A DNA stretch of 36,676 nucleotides from Myxococcales bacterium (GTDB lineage: Bacteria; Myxococcota_A; Polyangia; Fen-1088). This document shows positions 29,842 through 36,676 of the stretch, one piece after another. Position numbers and translations under genes: made by a program. Each line of letters begins with the position of its first letter. Position 1 is the stretch's first letter. The notes beneath the pieces are model-generated. The model was not told the origin of the DNA, did not search any database, and saw nothing but the letters and a program-made list of their open reading frames with translations. The stretch lies in contig JANXXE010000125.1 of the NCBI GenBank assembly GCA_025350815.1, positions 1-36,676 on the forward strand, given 5' to 3'.

Positions 29842-32800
29842 ATGACAATCGTGAACAACAGGGTAGGGGCGCGTCAGCAATGGACAGCCGTCGGGACGGC
29901 CACCGTGTTCTGGGCCTCGCTGCTGCTGTCATCGGCCCCGACGCCAGTCGAGGCGCGTTACGACCCGCTGTACATCGTCAAGCAGCAGATCAAGAAGCCA
30001 AACTTGCTGATCGCGCTGGACACCTCAGGATCGCTGGTCAGCGTGCCAGGCCCTGCCTTTGCCGTCGATCAAAAGAATCCCAACAACAGCACAGAAGCCG
30101 GCATGGATTGCGACAACGGTTCCAATTGTCGCCAAAAGAGAGTTTGCAAGATTGCTGGCGTTATTACGAGCACTGCTTGCGGCCAGGACATGGACTGCTG
30201 GCCGAAGAACTGTAGGCTCACGCAAGGATCGTGCAATGTCACGCCTGACTGTCCGAATTGGAACGTAGGGTTTTGCGATCGGGACGTGGCGCTCAGCTTT
30301 GTGCACGGTATGACCAATACCAAATGCACGGCTGACGCAGATTGCCTGCAGGCGACGTCGGGTCAATGTCATATGCCAGGGGATCCTGACGCATTTCTCA
30401 CGGGTCCGACCTGCGGCACGCACACCGACTGCGTAAACTTCGCGGGCTGTGGATCGCACGCGTCTACAGGGGATTGTGGTAACGAAACCGTAATTGATGA
30501 ATTTGGAAATACGATTCCGTCACCTTGCATCTATTGTAAGTACGGCTGTGCCTGGCCCGATCCGAATTTCTGCGCAACAAACACTTGTGTTGGAAAAGAC
30601 AACGGAGACAGATGCGTGCCTGACCCCGTCTCGCAGACAGGCATGTGCAAGGCGACCGAGTTGCCGTGTCGGCGCGGTGGTGGTTTCAATGACTGCGCGG
30701 CCGGGGATGTCTGTATCGCCCCTTCGTCGCGATCGATGATCGCCAAGCGCGTCATCACGAACATCATCAATGAGGCCCACAACGTCGTGAATATGGGTCT
30801 GATGACCTACTACCAATCCGGGTACTTTGCGTACTTTCAGGCCGGTGGAACCAGCGCGCAAGAGACCTTTTTTCTCGATCCCTTCACTTTACAGAGTAAT
30901 GGTTGTACCACACAGCCGAGTAACGGTTGGGGCAAGCAGCAGAACCAATGGTCCAAGGGATACGGCCAGCCCAACCCTGTTTGTATGGGGATGACATTGG
31001 CGACGTCCCAACCCAATAGTCGCTATTACGTCGACTCCCCGTCCGGCGTTCGGGCGCAATACGAGCTGGACTGGTGTGGGTCCCAATGTGCGACTCCGGG
31101 TGGGAAAGGAACTTATGCTGGCAGCTACTACACCGCTTCTGTGCCCCAAGGTGGCGGCGCGGGTGGGGATATGGGGTTGCCGCTCAGCCCGCGCCCGACG
31201 GTTTACCAGGGCAAAAGCATCTCGGCCGTCAATAAGCCATGGCGCTACATGGACATCCCGGCGGATTTGTTCACCGATGGACAGCCAGGCCTGCAGTATG
31301 GTCCTACGCCCGGTCGAACGAAGCTTCAGTGGTTGAAAAGCACGATGGACTTTGGCGATTGTTACGACACTTTTACCTGCGATCCCAAGTGCGGCGGCAA
31401 ATTGCTTCAGCCTGAGATCGACCCGATGGCGACCCCGGCGGTGGCCCAGCAGAACGCCCTGAAGTTGATCCAATACATGCGCCCAGCCAGCGACGGTGGC
31501 CTGGTGTCGTTTGGCTACACGCCAACCGGTTGCATGTTGGAAAACAGCGGTGCGCCCACGCGAGACACAAGTGCGTACCACTACGTGCAAGATCTCATCC
31601 TCAACAAGGACACCATTTCCTATTCGGCGCCACTTGGTCGGGTCGATCCGAAGCTGTATTGCCGGGGGACAAACGTCTTGCTGATAACCGACGGTGAATC
31701 GAATGGGCCAGACGATGCCGACAAGGTGGCGTGTCCGTTGGGCGGATTTGACTACCGATCGCGCTGCGCGGATGTCGCGTGTGCGGCCGCAAATCCCATC
31801 GCAGCGGGTTGTAAATGCCGGGCAGTGACGGCGGCATACGATCTGCGCATGAACCTGGGCGCCAGCACCTATGTCATTGGCTACGGCGGCGACGTCACGC
31901 AGGCTTCCGCGACGCTGTGCGGTCAGCCAGTCGCCTCGACGACAAGGCAGACCCTGGAGAACATCGCGAAAGCCGGCGGCACGGACGCATCCGCGGTGGC
32001 GCGCAAGATGTACCCTGGTGCGCCCCTGCCCTATGCGTTCGTCGCGGCCAATGAATCCGCCTTGCAGCAAAGCATCTTGACGGCGATCCAGATGATGGCG
32101 CCCGGAAGCTACGTCACCGCGCCGGCGACATCGTCGTCGGGGACGCAGTCGGGAAATACCCTGGTTGCAGGTCAATTGGCCCTTGAAGGCCGTGTCGACT
32201 ACCCCGTGTGGCAGGGACACCTGAATGCCTTCGACATGACCGCCACGCCAGTCCCGGCCTTGAAGTGGGATGCGACGGCCAAGCTGAAGACGCTGCTGGA
32301 CAAGGGCGAATGGTGGAAGCGCCGCGTGTACATCGGTACCGCTACGGGCAGCGTGATTCAAGTGCAGGGGGGCGGACGAACGCCAACCGCTGCTGACCCC
32401 AGCCCCACCGGGGTGTTGAATGCCGCTGCCATTCGCGCGCAGACGGGTCTTGGCACATCCGACATCGAGACCGATCAGATTCTGCGTTTTGCCATGGGCG
32501 CGCTGGACTACTCCGTCAACCCGACGTACCCGCCGCCGATGAACCCAGCCGCGATTGGCTCCATCGTGAACAGTACCCCCATTGATGTTGGCCCCCCCGG
32601 GGAAAGCTGGATGGCGGGTGGCAAGGCGTTTGCGCAGAACTACAAGAGCCGGCCAAATTTGATTTATGTGGGCGCGGATGACGGCATGCTGCATGCGTTC
32701 TTTCGGGAAGACACGACGGTTGGCGGGGCGCCGGCCACGGTCACTTATCCAGCGGGTAGCGAGGCGTTCGCTTTCATCCCGCCAGACATGCTGGACCAGG

Positions 32801-34119
32801 TGACGACGCTGTACTTGCATCGTGGACAGCCGGCTGACCCGGATTTGCACGTTTTTGGCCTGGCGAATTCGCCCAAGGTCAAAAACATGTGCATTGCCAC
32901 GGATTGCAACAACGCCACGGCCAGTGACTGGGCGACTGTGTTGTTGATGCCCGAGGGCCCGGGCGGCAACGATCTTTTTGCCCTCGACATCACCAATCCT
33001 GTTGGCGCCAGCGGCTTTTCGAACCCGCCGATCAAATTGTTGTGGCATTCGGCAACGGCGGCCGCCAGTGCGACCTATGACACGGTGCTGGGCCAAACGT
33101 TTTCGGTACCGGCGTTCTATATGAACGAGGACGCCACCGCGAAGGCCGAACAAAGGATCGTCTATGCGTCGGGCTACCAGGGGGACACGGGGCCCGAGGG
33201 GATCGAGTTCGTTGTATCGGGGGCGGTCAGCGGCAAACTGGTCGACCACCAGGCGGCCAGCAAGACCGGCCCTGTGTGTGCGCAGGACTATGCCTTGATG
33301 ACGGACACCGCCGCGGCCAAGAACTTCCTCACGTGGAAGCAGCCGCTGCTGTCCGCATATTCGGGCGACACCTGGGGCAAGCTGTGGCGGTACGCGCCCG
33401 GGCCCTTGGGTGCCGCGGGGCAGGTGAAGCTGGTCGAGGATTTCGGTTGCCAGCAACCGCTGTATTTTTCGCCGACGACCGTTCAGCTGGATCGCGACGA
33501 TCCCATGAACGATCCGACCCATTCGGGTTTGCCCAACCAGATCTTCCTGGTGCAGGTGACCAATTCGGCCCTCGATCCCGACACGCAGGCCTATCCAGCC
33601 TCGCAGATGGTGTTCATCAAGGAATACCGCGACAAAAGCGGCGTTTTCCAGCGGGATCCGGCGTTCGGTACCGGCGGCAAGAAGGTGCTGACGGTCGGCA
33701 CGACGGATATTTGTTACGACACCGACGGAAAGGGATCGTGCCTGAAGATGCCGGCCACCGCGCGGCCCATGGGAACGCCGCTGGGCATTCTGCGCAAGGA
33801 CGGAGCCGGGTTCGATGTGTTCTCGACCTGGTACCTGCCACCGCCGCCAAACGCCTGCGGCAAGGGCACGTCGTACATCGCCATTCACGAGCTATTGGTA
33901 AACTCGGTCGCGCAGCGGGAATCGCACGTGCCGCCGCAGCCTGAACCCGTGGTCAGCCCCGTTGTGGCCGGTGGGCAGGTCTATGTGGTCACGGCCAATG
34001 GTGCCGTGAAGATCGACGCAAATCTCACCGGTACTTTCAAATCGGGGGGCTCGACCGAGGGCTTCACCGGCATCAACGCGGACAAGCGCTTCCGGACGCT
34101 GAACTGGACCGAGAAATAG
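29842..34119 (+). CDS. pilY1: Type IV pilus tip adhesin/assembly factor PilY1 with Cys-rich insertion
   Basis: 1425 residues. A signal peptide ends near residue 38. A von Willebrand A-type domain starts with NLLIALDTSGSL, whose Asp60, Ser62 and Ser64 form a MIDAS. It is interrupted by a Cys-rich insertion (26 Cys from 90 to 291), then resumes with MIAKRVITNIINEAHNVVNMGLMTYY; GTNVLLITDGESNG is a later vWA strand. The C-terminal half is the PilY1 beta-propeller (YVGADDGMLHAFF, AFIPPDMLDQ) with a Ca-loop-like DTDGKG near residue 1293. PilY1 sits at the pilus tip with the minor pilins, promotes extension and binds surfaces. The ATG at 29842 is chosen because AGGAAGGG precedes it. The codons of the insert are clearly less GC-rich than the rest. 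Confidence 0.93.
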   Translation: MTIVNNRVGARQQWTAVGTATVFWASLLLSSAPTPVEARYDPLYIVKQQIKKPNLLIALDTSGSLVSVPGPAFAVDQKNPNNSTEAGMDCDNGSNCRQKRVCKIAGVITSTACGQDMDCWPKNCRLTQGSCNVTPDCPNWNVGFCDRDVALSFVHGMTNTKCTADADCLQATSGQCHMPGDPDAFLTGPTCGTHTDCVNFAGCGSHASTGDCGNETVIDEFGNTIPSPCIYCKYGCAWPDPNFCATNTCVGKDNGDRCVPDPVSQTGMCKATELPCRRGGGFNDCAAGDVCIAPSSRSMIAKRVITNIINEAHNVVNMGLMTYYQSGYFAYFQAGGTSAQETFFLDPFTLQSNGCTTQPSNGWGKQQNQWSKGYGQPNPVCMGMTLATSQPNSRYYVDSPSGVRAQYELDWCGSQCATPGGKGTYAGSYYTASVPQGGGAGGDMGLPLSPRPTVYQGKSISAVNKPWRYMDIPADLFTDGQPGLQYGPTPGRTKLQWLKSTMDFGDCYDTFTCDPKCGGKLLQPEIDPMATPAVAQQNALKLIQYMRPASDGGLVSFGYTPTGCMLENSGAPTRDTSAYHYVQDLILNKDTISYSAPLGRVDPKLYCRGTNVLLITDGESNGPDDADKVACPLGGFDYRSRCADVACAAANPIAAGCKCRAVTAAYDLRMNLGASTYVIGYGGDVTQASATLCGQPVASTTRQTLENIAKAGGTDASAVARKMYPGAPLPYAFVAANESALQQSILTAIQMMAPGSYVTAPATSSSGTQSGNTLVAGQLALEGRVDYPVWQGHLNAFDMTATPVPALKWDATAKLKTLLDKGEWWKRRVYIGTATGSVIQVQGGGRTPTAADPSPTGVLNAAAIRAQTGLGTSDIETDQILRFAMGALDYSVNPTYPPPMNPAAIGSIVNSTPIDVGPPGESWMAGGKAFAQNYKSRPNLIYVGADDGMLHAFFREDTTVGGAPATVTYPAGSEAFAFIPPDMLDQVTTLYLHRGQPADPDLHVFGLANSPKVKNMCIATDCNNATASDWATVLLMPEGPGGNDLFALDITNPVGASGFSNPPIKLLWHSATAAASATYDTVLGQTFSVPAFYMNEDATAKAEQRIVYASGYQGDTGPEGIEFVVSGAVSGKLVDHQAASKTGPVCAQDYALMTDTAAAKNFLTWKQPLLSAYSGDTWGKLWRYAPGPLGAAGQVKLVEDFGCQQPLYFSPTTVQLDRDDPMNDPTHSGLPNQIFLVQVTNSALDPDTQAYPASQMVFIKEYRDKSGVFQRDPAFGTGGKKVLTVGTTDICYDTDGKGSCLKMPATARPMGTPLGILRKDGAGFDVFSTWYLPPPPNACGKGTSYIAIHELLVNSVAQRESHVPPQPEPVVSPVVAGGQVYVVTANGAVKIDANLTGTFKSGGSTEGFTGINADKRFRTLNWTEK
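30109..30714 (+). other. Cysteine-rich insertion coding region within pilY1 (compositionally distinct)
   Basis: Encodes residues 90-291, with 26 cysteines, including four C-x4-D-C modules (Cys113-119, 131-137, 162-168, 191-197). It lies between the MIDAS strand and the first helix of the vWA domain. Third codon positions carry many more A and T than in flanking genes, and the low-GC character continues somewhat downstream to about 31400. This points to a different origin or relaxed codon selection. Confidence 0.7.
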
Positions 34120-34134
34120 CGAAGTCGCCCCTTA

Positions 34135-35310
34135 TCAGGGCAGGTTGGCCAGTAGGCGCGTCGCAGAAATCGCCCGCAGCTCGGTCCGTCCGATGTCCGG
34201 AAACCGGCGCTCGTGCCCCTGGCGCAGCACGACCTGGAAAGCGAAGGCAGGCTGCGCCCGCTCACAAAAATACCGCAGGCTTGGGGCGAGATCGCCATCG
34301 CCCAGCTTGGCTTCGATGGCGATCCAGGGTTTGCTTCCGCGCAGGATCACGAAGTCGACCTCGTGCCCTTCGCGGTGACGAAAGAAGCGCAGCTGAAGTT
34401 TTACCCCCTCCACGTCGGCTGCCCAGTCGACCGTGCGCCGCAAATGGGTGGCCAGCAGGTTCTCGAACCGGGCGCCCTCGGACGCGCACCGGGTCCAGTC
34501 CCAGAAATACAGCTTCTGTTCTTTCTTGACGCTTTTGATGCGGGGCGGCCCGTAGGGTGGCAGGCGAAAGACGGCATCCAGGCGTTCAAGAATCGCGATC
34601 CATGACCGGACGGTTTCGAAGGCGACCTCCAGATCCTCGCGCAGGCTGTTGATGGAAAGAACCCCACCCGCCACTTCGGCCAGCCGATCGTATAGCAACT
34701 CGAGCCGTTCGATCTCGCGCACGCGTTCCAGCGAGGTCACCTCTTCGCGCAACAGGCGATCGCCGTACGCCAGCCGCCACCGGGCCGCCGCGCGATCGGA
34801 TCCGGACAGCAGGGGTTCGGGAAATCCACCGAGACGTAGCAAATCGTCGACTGAGTGAGCGCCCGGGGCATTGCCGAGTCGCGGGATGTCGTCGATCGCG
34901 CCAAAGGGCAGGTCGTGCAACTCGGAATACGTGATCGGATGAAGGTGATGCCCGAAGTATCGGCCCTGAAGCGAATCCCCGCCGTGGCCATACAGTTCGA
35001 GGCGTGCGCTGCCCGTGACCAGGATCTGCTTGTCGCCCCGATGGGAGTCCGACAGATCCTTGAGAAAGCCCCGCCATCGCCGGAACTTGTGAATTTCGTC
35101 GAAGGCCCAGAGTTTGCGGTCGAGGTCGAGGTCCCCCTTCTGGATGGTTCTGCGATCCGGGGCCTTGTCCCAGTTGTAGTACGCGCCGCCGGCCGTCGCG
35201 ACCAGCTGCCGGACCAGCGTTGTCTTCCCACTTTGCCGCGGCCCCGACAGCAGGACCATCTTCTGAACGACGTCGTCGGCGACCACGCGGGCGATGCGTC
35301 GGGTTATCAC
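34135..35310 (-). CDS. ATP-binding protein of the AAA_14/DUF4143 family
   Basis: 391 residues. The N-terminal P-loop domain has Walker A GPRQSGKTT and Walker B LWAFDEIHK, then ILVTGSARLEL with the sensor-like Gly-Ser. GRYFGHHLHPITYSEL follows, typical of this family. The C-terminal DUF4143 part (LREDLEVAFETVRSWIAILERLDAVFRLPPY, then FRHREGHEVDFVI) includes a winged-helix-like region and a PD-(D/E)xK-like fold with Glu-Val-Asp and, later, IEAKLGDG. The Glu/Asp/Glu-x-Lys residues look nuclease-like, but activity is unproven. Such genes are scattered by horizontal transfer and their cellular role is obscure. Translation starts at a GTG at 35310 with almost no leader. It is convergent with pilY1. 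Confidence 0.87.
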   Translation of the reverse strand: MITRRIARVVADDVVQKMVLLSGPRQSGKTTLVRQLVATAGGAYYNWDKAPDRRTIQKGDLDLDRKLWAFDEIHKFRRWRGFLKDLSDSHRGDKQILVTGSARLELYGHGGDSLQGRYFGHHLHPITYSELHDLPFGAIDDIPRLGNAPGAHSVDDLLRLGGFPEPLLSGSDRAAARWRLAYGDRLLREEVTSLERVREIERLELLYDRLAEVAGGVLSINSLREDLEVAFETVRSWIAILERLDAVFRLPPYGPPRIKSVKKEQKLYFWDWTRCASEGARFENLLATHLRRTVDWAADVEGVKLQLRFFRHREGHEVDFVILRGSKPWIAIEAKLGDGDLAPSLRYFCERAQPAFAFQVVLRQGHERRFPDIGRTELRAISATRLLANLP

Positions 35311-35319
35311 GGCCAGTCA

Positions 35320-35347
35320 ATTATGTACCCTACTCTATTTATGTCCA
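35320..35347 (-). promoter_or_regulatory. Candidate promoter of the AAA/DUF4143 gene
   Basis: On the minus strand TGGACA (35342-35347) and CATAAT (35320-35325) are separated by 16 bases; each matches five of six consensus positions. The -10 ends nine bases before the GTG start, so the mRNA would be nearly leaderless. The region is strikingly AT-rich compared with surrounding DNA. Confidence 0.55.
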
Positions 35348-35363
35348 GACTAAATTAGAGTAG
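35330..35363. promoter_or_regulatory. AT-rich inverted repeat over the promoter (possible operator)
   Basis: CTACTCTATTTA (35330-35341) and TAAATTAGAGTAG (35351-35363) are inverted copies with one extra base in the right arm; nine bases separate them. The repeat covers the spacer and -35 region of the candidate promoter of the AAA/DUF4143 gene, so a dimeric regulator bound here would block it. Confidence 0.5.
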
Positions 35364-35462
35364 TAACAAATACTGTCCGACTTCCGATCGGGCACCTTAT
35401 CCGCGCTGGCCACGGCCGGGGTCTTGTGGCTAAAGTGCCGCCCTTCTCACAAGGGTGTGCCC

Positions 35463-35942
35463 ATGCAGATAGCGAACAAGACAGTCGTCACGATTCACTA
35501 CACGCTGACCGACAACGACGGTGGGGTCCTGGATTCGTCAGACGGGGACGAGCCGCTGACCTATCTGCACGGCACCGGCAGTATCGTGACGGGGCTGGAG
35601 AAGGCGCTGGACGGTAAGACCGCCGGCGACGAACTGAAGGTGACGGTCGCCCCGGCCGACGGATACGGCGAGCGCGACGAGGAGATGGTTCAGGCGGTGC
35701 CGCGCAAGAATTTTCCCGCCGGCGACATCGAGGTCGGCATGAGCTTCGAGGCCGAGACCGAGGACGGCGCCCGCGTCCTGAATGTCGTGGCGGTGGACGC
35801 CGACAGCGTCACCGTCGACGGCAATCACCCCTTGGCCGGTGTCACGCTGAACTTTGCCGTCACCGTGGTTTCGGTGCGCGAGCCGACGCACGAGGAACTG
35901 CACCACGGGCATGTTCACGGCGAAGGTGGCCACCACCACTAA
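35463..35942 (+). CDS. slyD: FKBP-type peptidyl-prolyl isomerase, SlyD-like
   Basis: 159 residues. The FKBP core begins VVTIHYTLTDNDGGVLDSS and continues with YLHGTGSIVTGLEKALDG and VTVAPADGYGERDEE. The inserted flap domain (GDIEVGMSFEAETEDG to DSVTVDGNHPLAGVTLNF) carries the SlyD hallmark NHPLAG. The C-terminus HHGHVHGEGGHHH is a short His-rich tail that may bind nickel, though it lacks the cysteines of E. coli SlyD. It is a cytosolic prolyl isomerase and chaperone. The ATG at 35463 is preceded by AAGGGTG and starts exactly where the fold starts; the frame upstream to 35424 is not homologous. A GcvR-like gene follows 20 bases after the stop. Confidence 0.92.
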   Translation: MQIANKTVVTIHYTLTDNDGGVLDSSDGDEPLTYLHGTGSIVTGLEKALDGKTAGDELKVTVAPADGYGERDEEMVQAVPRKNFPAGDIEVGMSFEAETEDGARVLNVVAVDADSVTVDGNHPLAGVTLNFAVTVVSVREPTHEELHHGHVHGEGGHHH

Positions 35943-35962
35943 CAACGCAGTAGATTCGCGTC

Positions 35963-36490
35963 ATGCAGAATCTTGTCATCACGTTGCTGGGGGCGGACCG
36001 ACCCGGACTGGTCGAGGCGGTGGCCGAGACGATCACGACCCACGGGGGCAACTGGCTGGAAAGTCGCATGGCGCACCTGGCGGGAAAGTTCGCCGGAATT
36101 TTGCGGGTCGAACTGCCGGCCGACAAGACAGCCGCGGCCATCGCGGCGCTGGGGCAATTGGAGGCGCGTGGACTGAAGATCGTGGCCGAGCCCGCCGAGG
36201 TGCCGGCGCGGCCCGCGGACGAGCGTCTGATGGATCTCGAGGTTGTCGGCCTGGATCGCCCCGGCATCGTGCGCGAGATCTCCCAGCTTCTGGCCCGCAA
36301 CGCCGTCAACGTGGCCGAGCTGGTCACCGATCGGTCGAGCGCCCCCATGTCGGGCGAGGCGCTGTTTCGCGCTCACGCGCGCGTGCAGTTGCCTGCTGGC
36401 ACGGACGTGCCGCGTCTGCAGGCCGGTCTCGAGCGCATCGCCGGCGATCTGATGGTCGAGATTCGACTGGTTGAAACCCGTCGGTCCTAG
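35963..36490 (+). CDS. Double-ACT-domain protein, GcvR-like
   Basis: 175 residues with two ACT domains. The first begins LVITLLGADRPGLVEAVAETITTHGGNWLESRM, the second LMDLEVVGLDRPGIVREISQLLARNAVNV with ELVTDRSSAP. The repeated G-x-D-R-P-G loop before a helix is the ligand-binding signature. Two tandem ACT domains and nothing else match GcvR, the glycine-cleavage repressor partner of E. coli. In this lineage no GcvA partner is visible, so a more general amino-acid-sensing role is possible. The gene starts 20 bases after slyD and probably shares its transcript. It is the last gene in the window. Confidence 0.86.
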   Translation: MQNLVITLLGADRPGLVEAVAETITTHGGNWLESRMAHLAGKFAGILRVELPADKTAAAIAALGQLEARGLKIVAEPAEVPARPADERLMDLEVVGLDRPGIVREISQLLARNAVNVAELVTDRSSAPMSGEALFRAHARVQLPAGTDVPRLQAGLERIAGDLMVEIRLVETRRS

Positions 36491-36676
36491 CCTCTGCCTC
36501 TCATGATTCGTCACATCTCCTGGTCGCCTCCGCTCGGATTGAGCGCGGTCGGTGGAGGTGGGTGGTGTGTCAGTTTTCGCGGACGCGCTGATACGGCCGC
36601 TGCGCTGCCACGCGCTCGGCCTCGGCTTGGCATCGGCCGCAGACGGCCGAGCGGCCTCGGACGCCGCGAAAACTGA
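36491..36676. other. Non-coding end of window
   Basis: No convincing gene is seen here. The stretch contains a short GC-rich segment with many CGGCC/GGCCG words and ends with an inverted repeat. Confidence 0.6.
36570..36676. repeat. 107-bp segment bounded by 13-bp perfect inverted repeat
   Basis: TCAGTTTTCGCGG (36570-36582) and CCGCGAAAACTGA (36664-36676) are exact reverse complements. The interior is GC-rich with further CGGCC/GGCCG self-complementary words. The right arm ends on the last base of the window. It could be a miniature palindromic element, a large hairpin, or a fold-back at an assembly end. Confidence 0.6.

Noticed and set aside
30889-33888. A 999-codon open frame antisense to pilY1
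   Set aside because: It lies entirely over pilY1, lacks any recognisable motif, is Arg/His/Gly-rich and mirrors the GC-rich codons of the true gene.
34120-34140. Small GCCC/GGGC inverted repeat between pilY1 and the AAA gene as a bidirectional terminator
   Set aside because: The stem is only four to five pairs and no T run is present on either strand.

Overview
This window is high-GC DNA packed with secreted, cysteine-rich and lipoprotein genes. It also carries a eukaryotic-type Ser/Thr kinase, EGF-module proteins and a type IV pilus minor-pilin/PilY1 cluster. That mix, with strong G/C bias at codon third positions, fits a member of the Myxococcota or a related deltaproteobacterial lineage. 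The organism call is inference from gene content; no rRNA or other marker is present. I see no tRNA, rRNA, CRISPR array, transposase or phage gene, and no gene-free stretch above about 250 bases.

Layout. 1-382: 3' end of a protein kinase, convergent with a SAM methyltransferase (394-984). 1226-5240: three translationally coupled genes (two beta-propeller lipoproteins and a probable outer-membrane barrel), followed by a glutamine cyclotransferase, a DUF4105 membrane protein and a small protein. 7689-11196 (minus strand): a Spx/ArsC-like protein, a seven-module EGF protein and an O-methyltransferase. 11280-15085: a DEAD-box helicase with a repetitive basic tail, then a Uup-like ABC-F ATPase. 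15126-18323 (minus): a 1065-residue protein built of six cysteine-rich repeats, divergent from a small lipoprotein with a duplicated eight-cysteine domain. 19285-22486 (minus): an EamA exporter, Ogt and a TMTC-like membrane glycosyltransferase with TPRs, probably one operon. 22546-26929: a lipoprotein, a low-affinity iron permease homologue, an SLT-M23 fusion peptidase divergent from MepA, and a TauE/SafE permease. 27136-34119: pilV-pilW-pilX-pilY1, with sigma54-like elements before pilV and pilY1. 34135-35310 (minus): an AAA/DUF4143 ATPase with an AT-rich promoter/operator. 35463-36490: SlyD and a GcvR-like double-ACT protein. The last 107 bases are bounded by a perfect 13-bp inverted repeat that ends on the final base.

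Much of the window concerns the cell envelope: surface proteins held by disulfides, lipoprotein propellers, peptidoglycan hydrolases and pilus-tip components. The strongest leads are (i) the PilY1 whose von Willebrand A domain is interrupted by a 26-cysteine insert, which shares a C-x4-D-C module with the unlinked 1065-residue protein; (ii) the coupled propeller-propeller-barrel operon; and (iii) the fused peptidoglycan hydrolase whose lytic transglycosylase domain has Gln where the catalytic Glu is expected.
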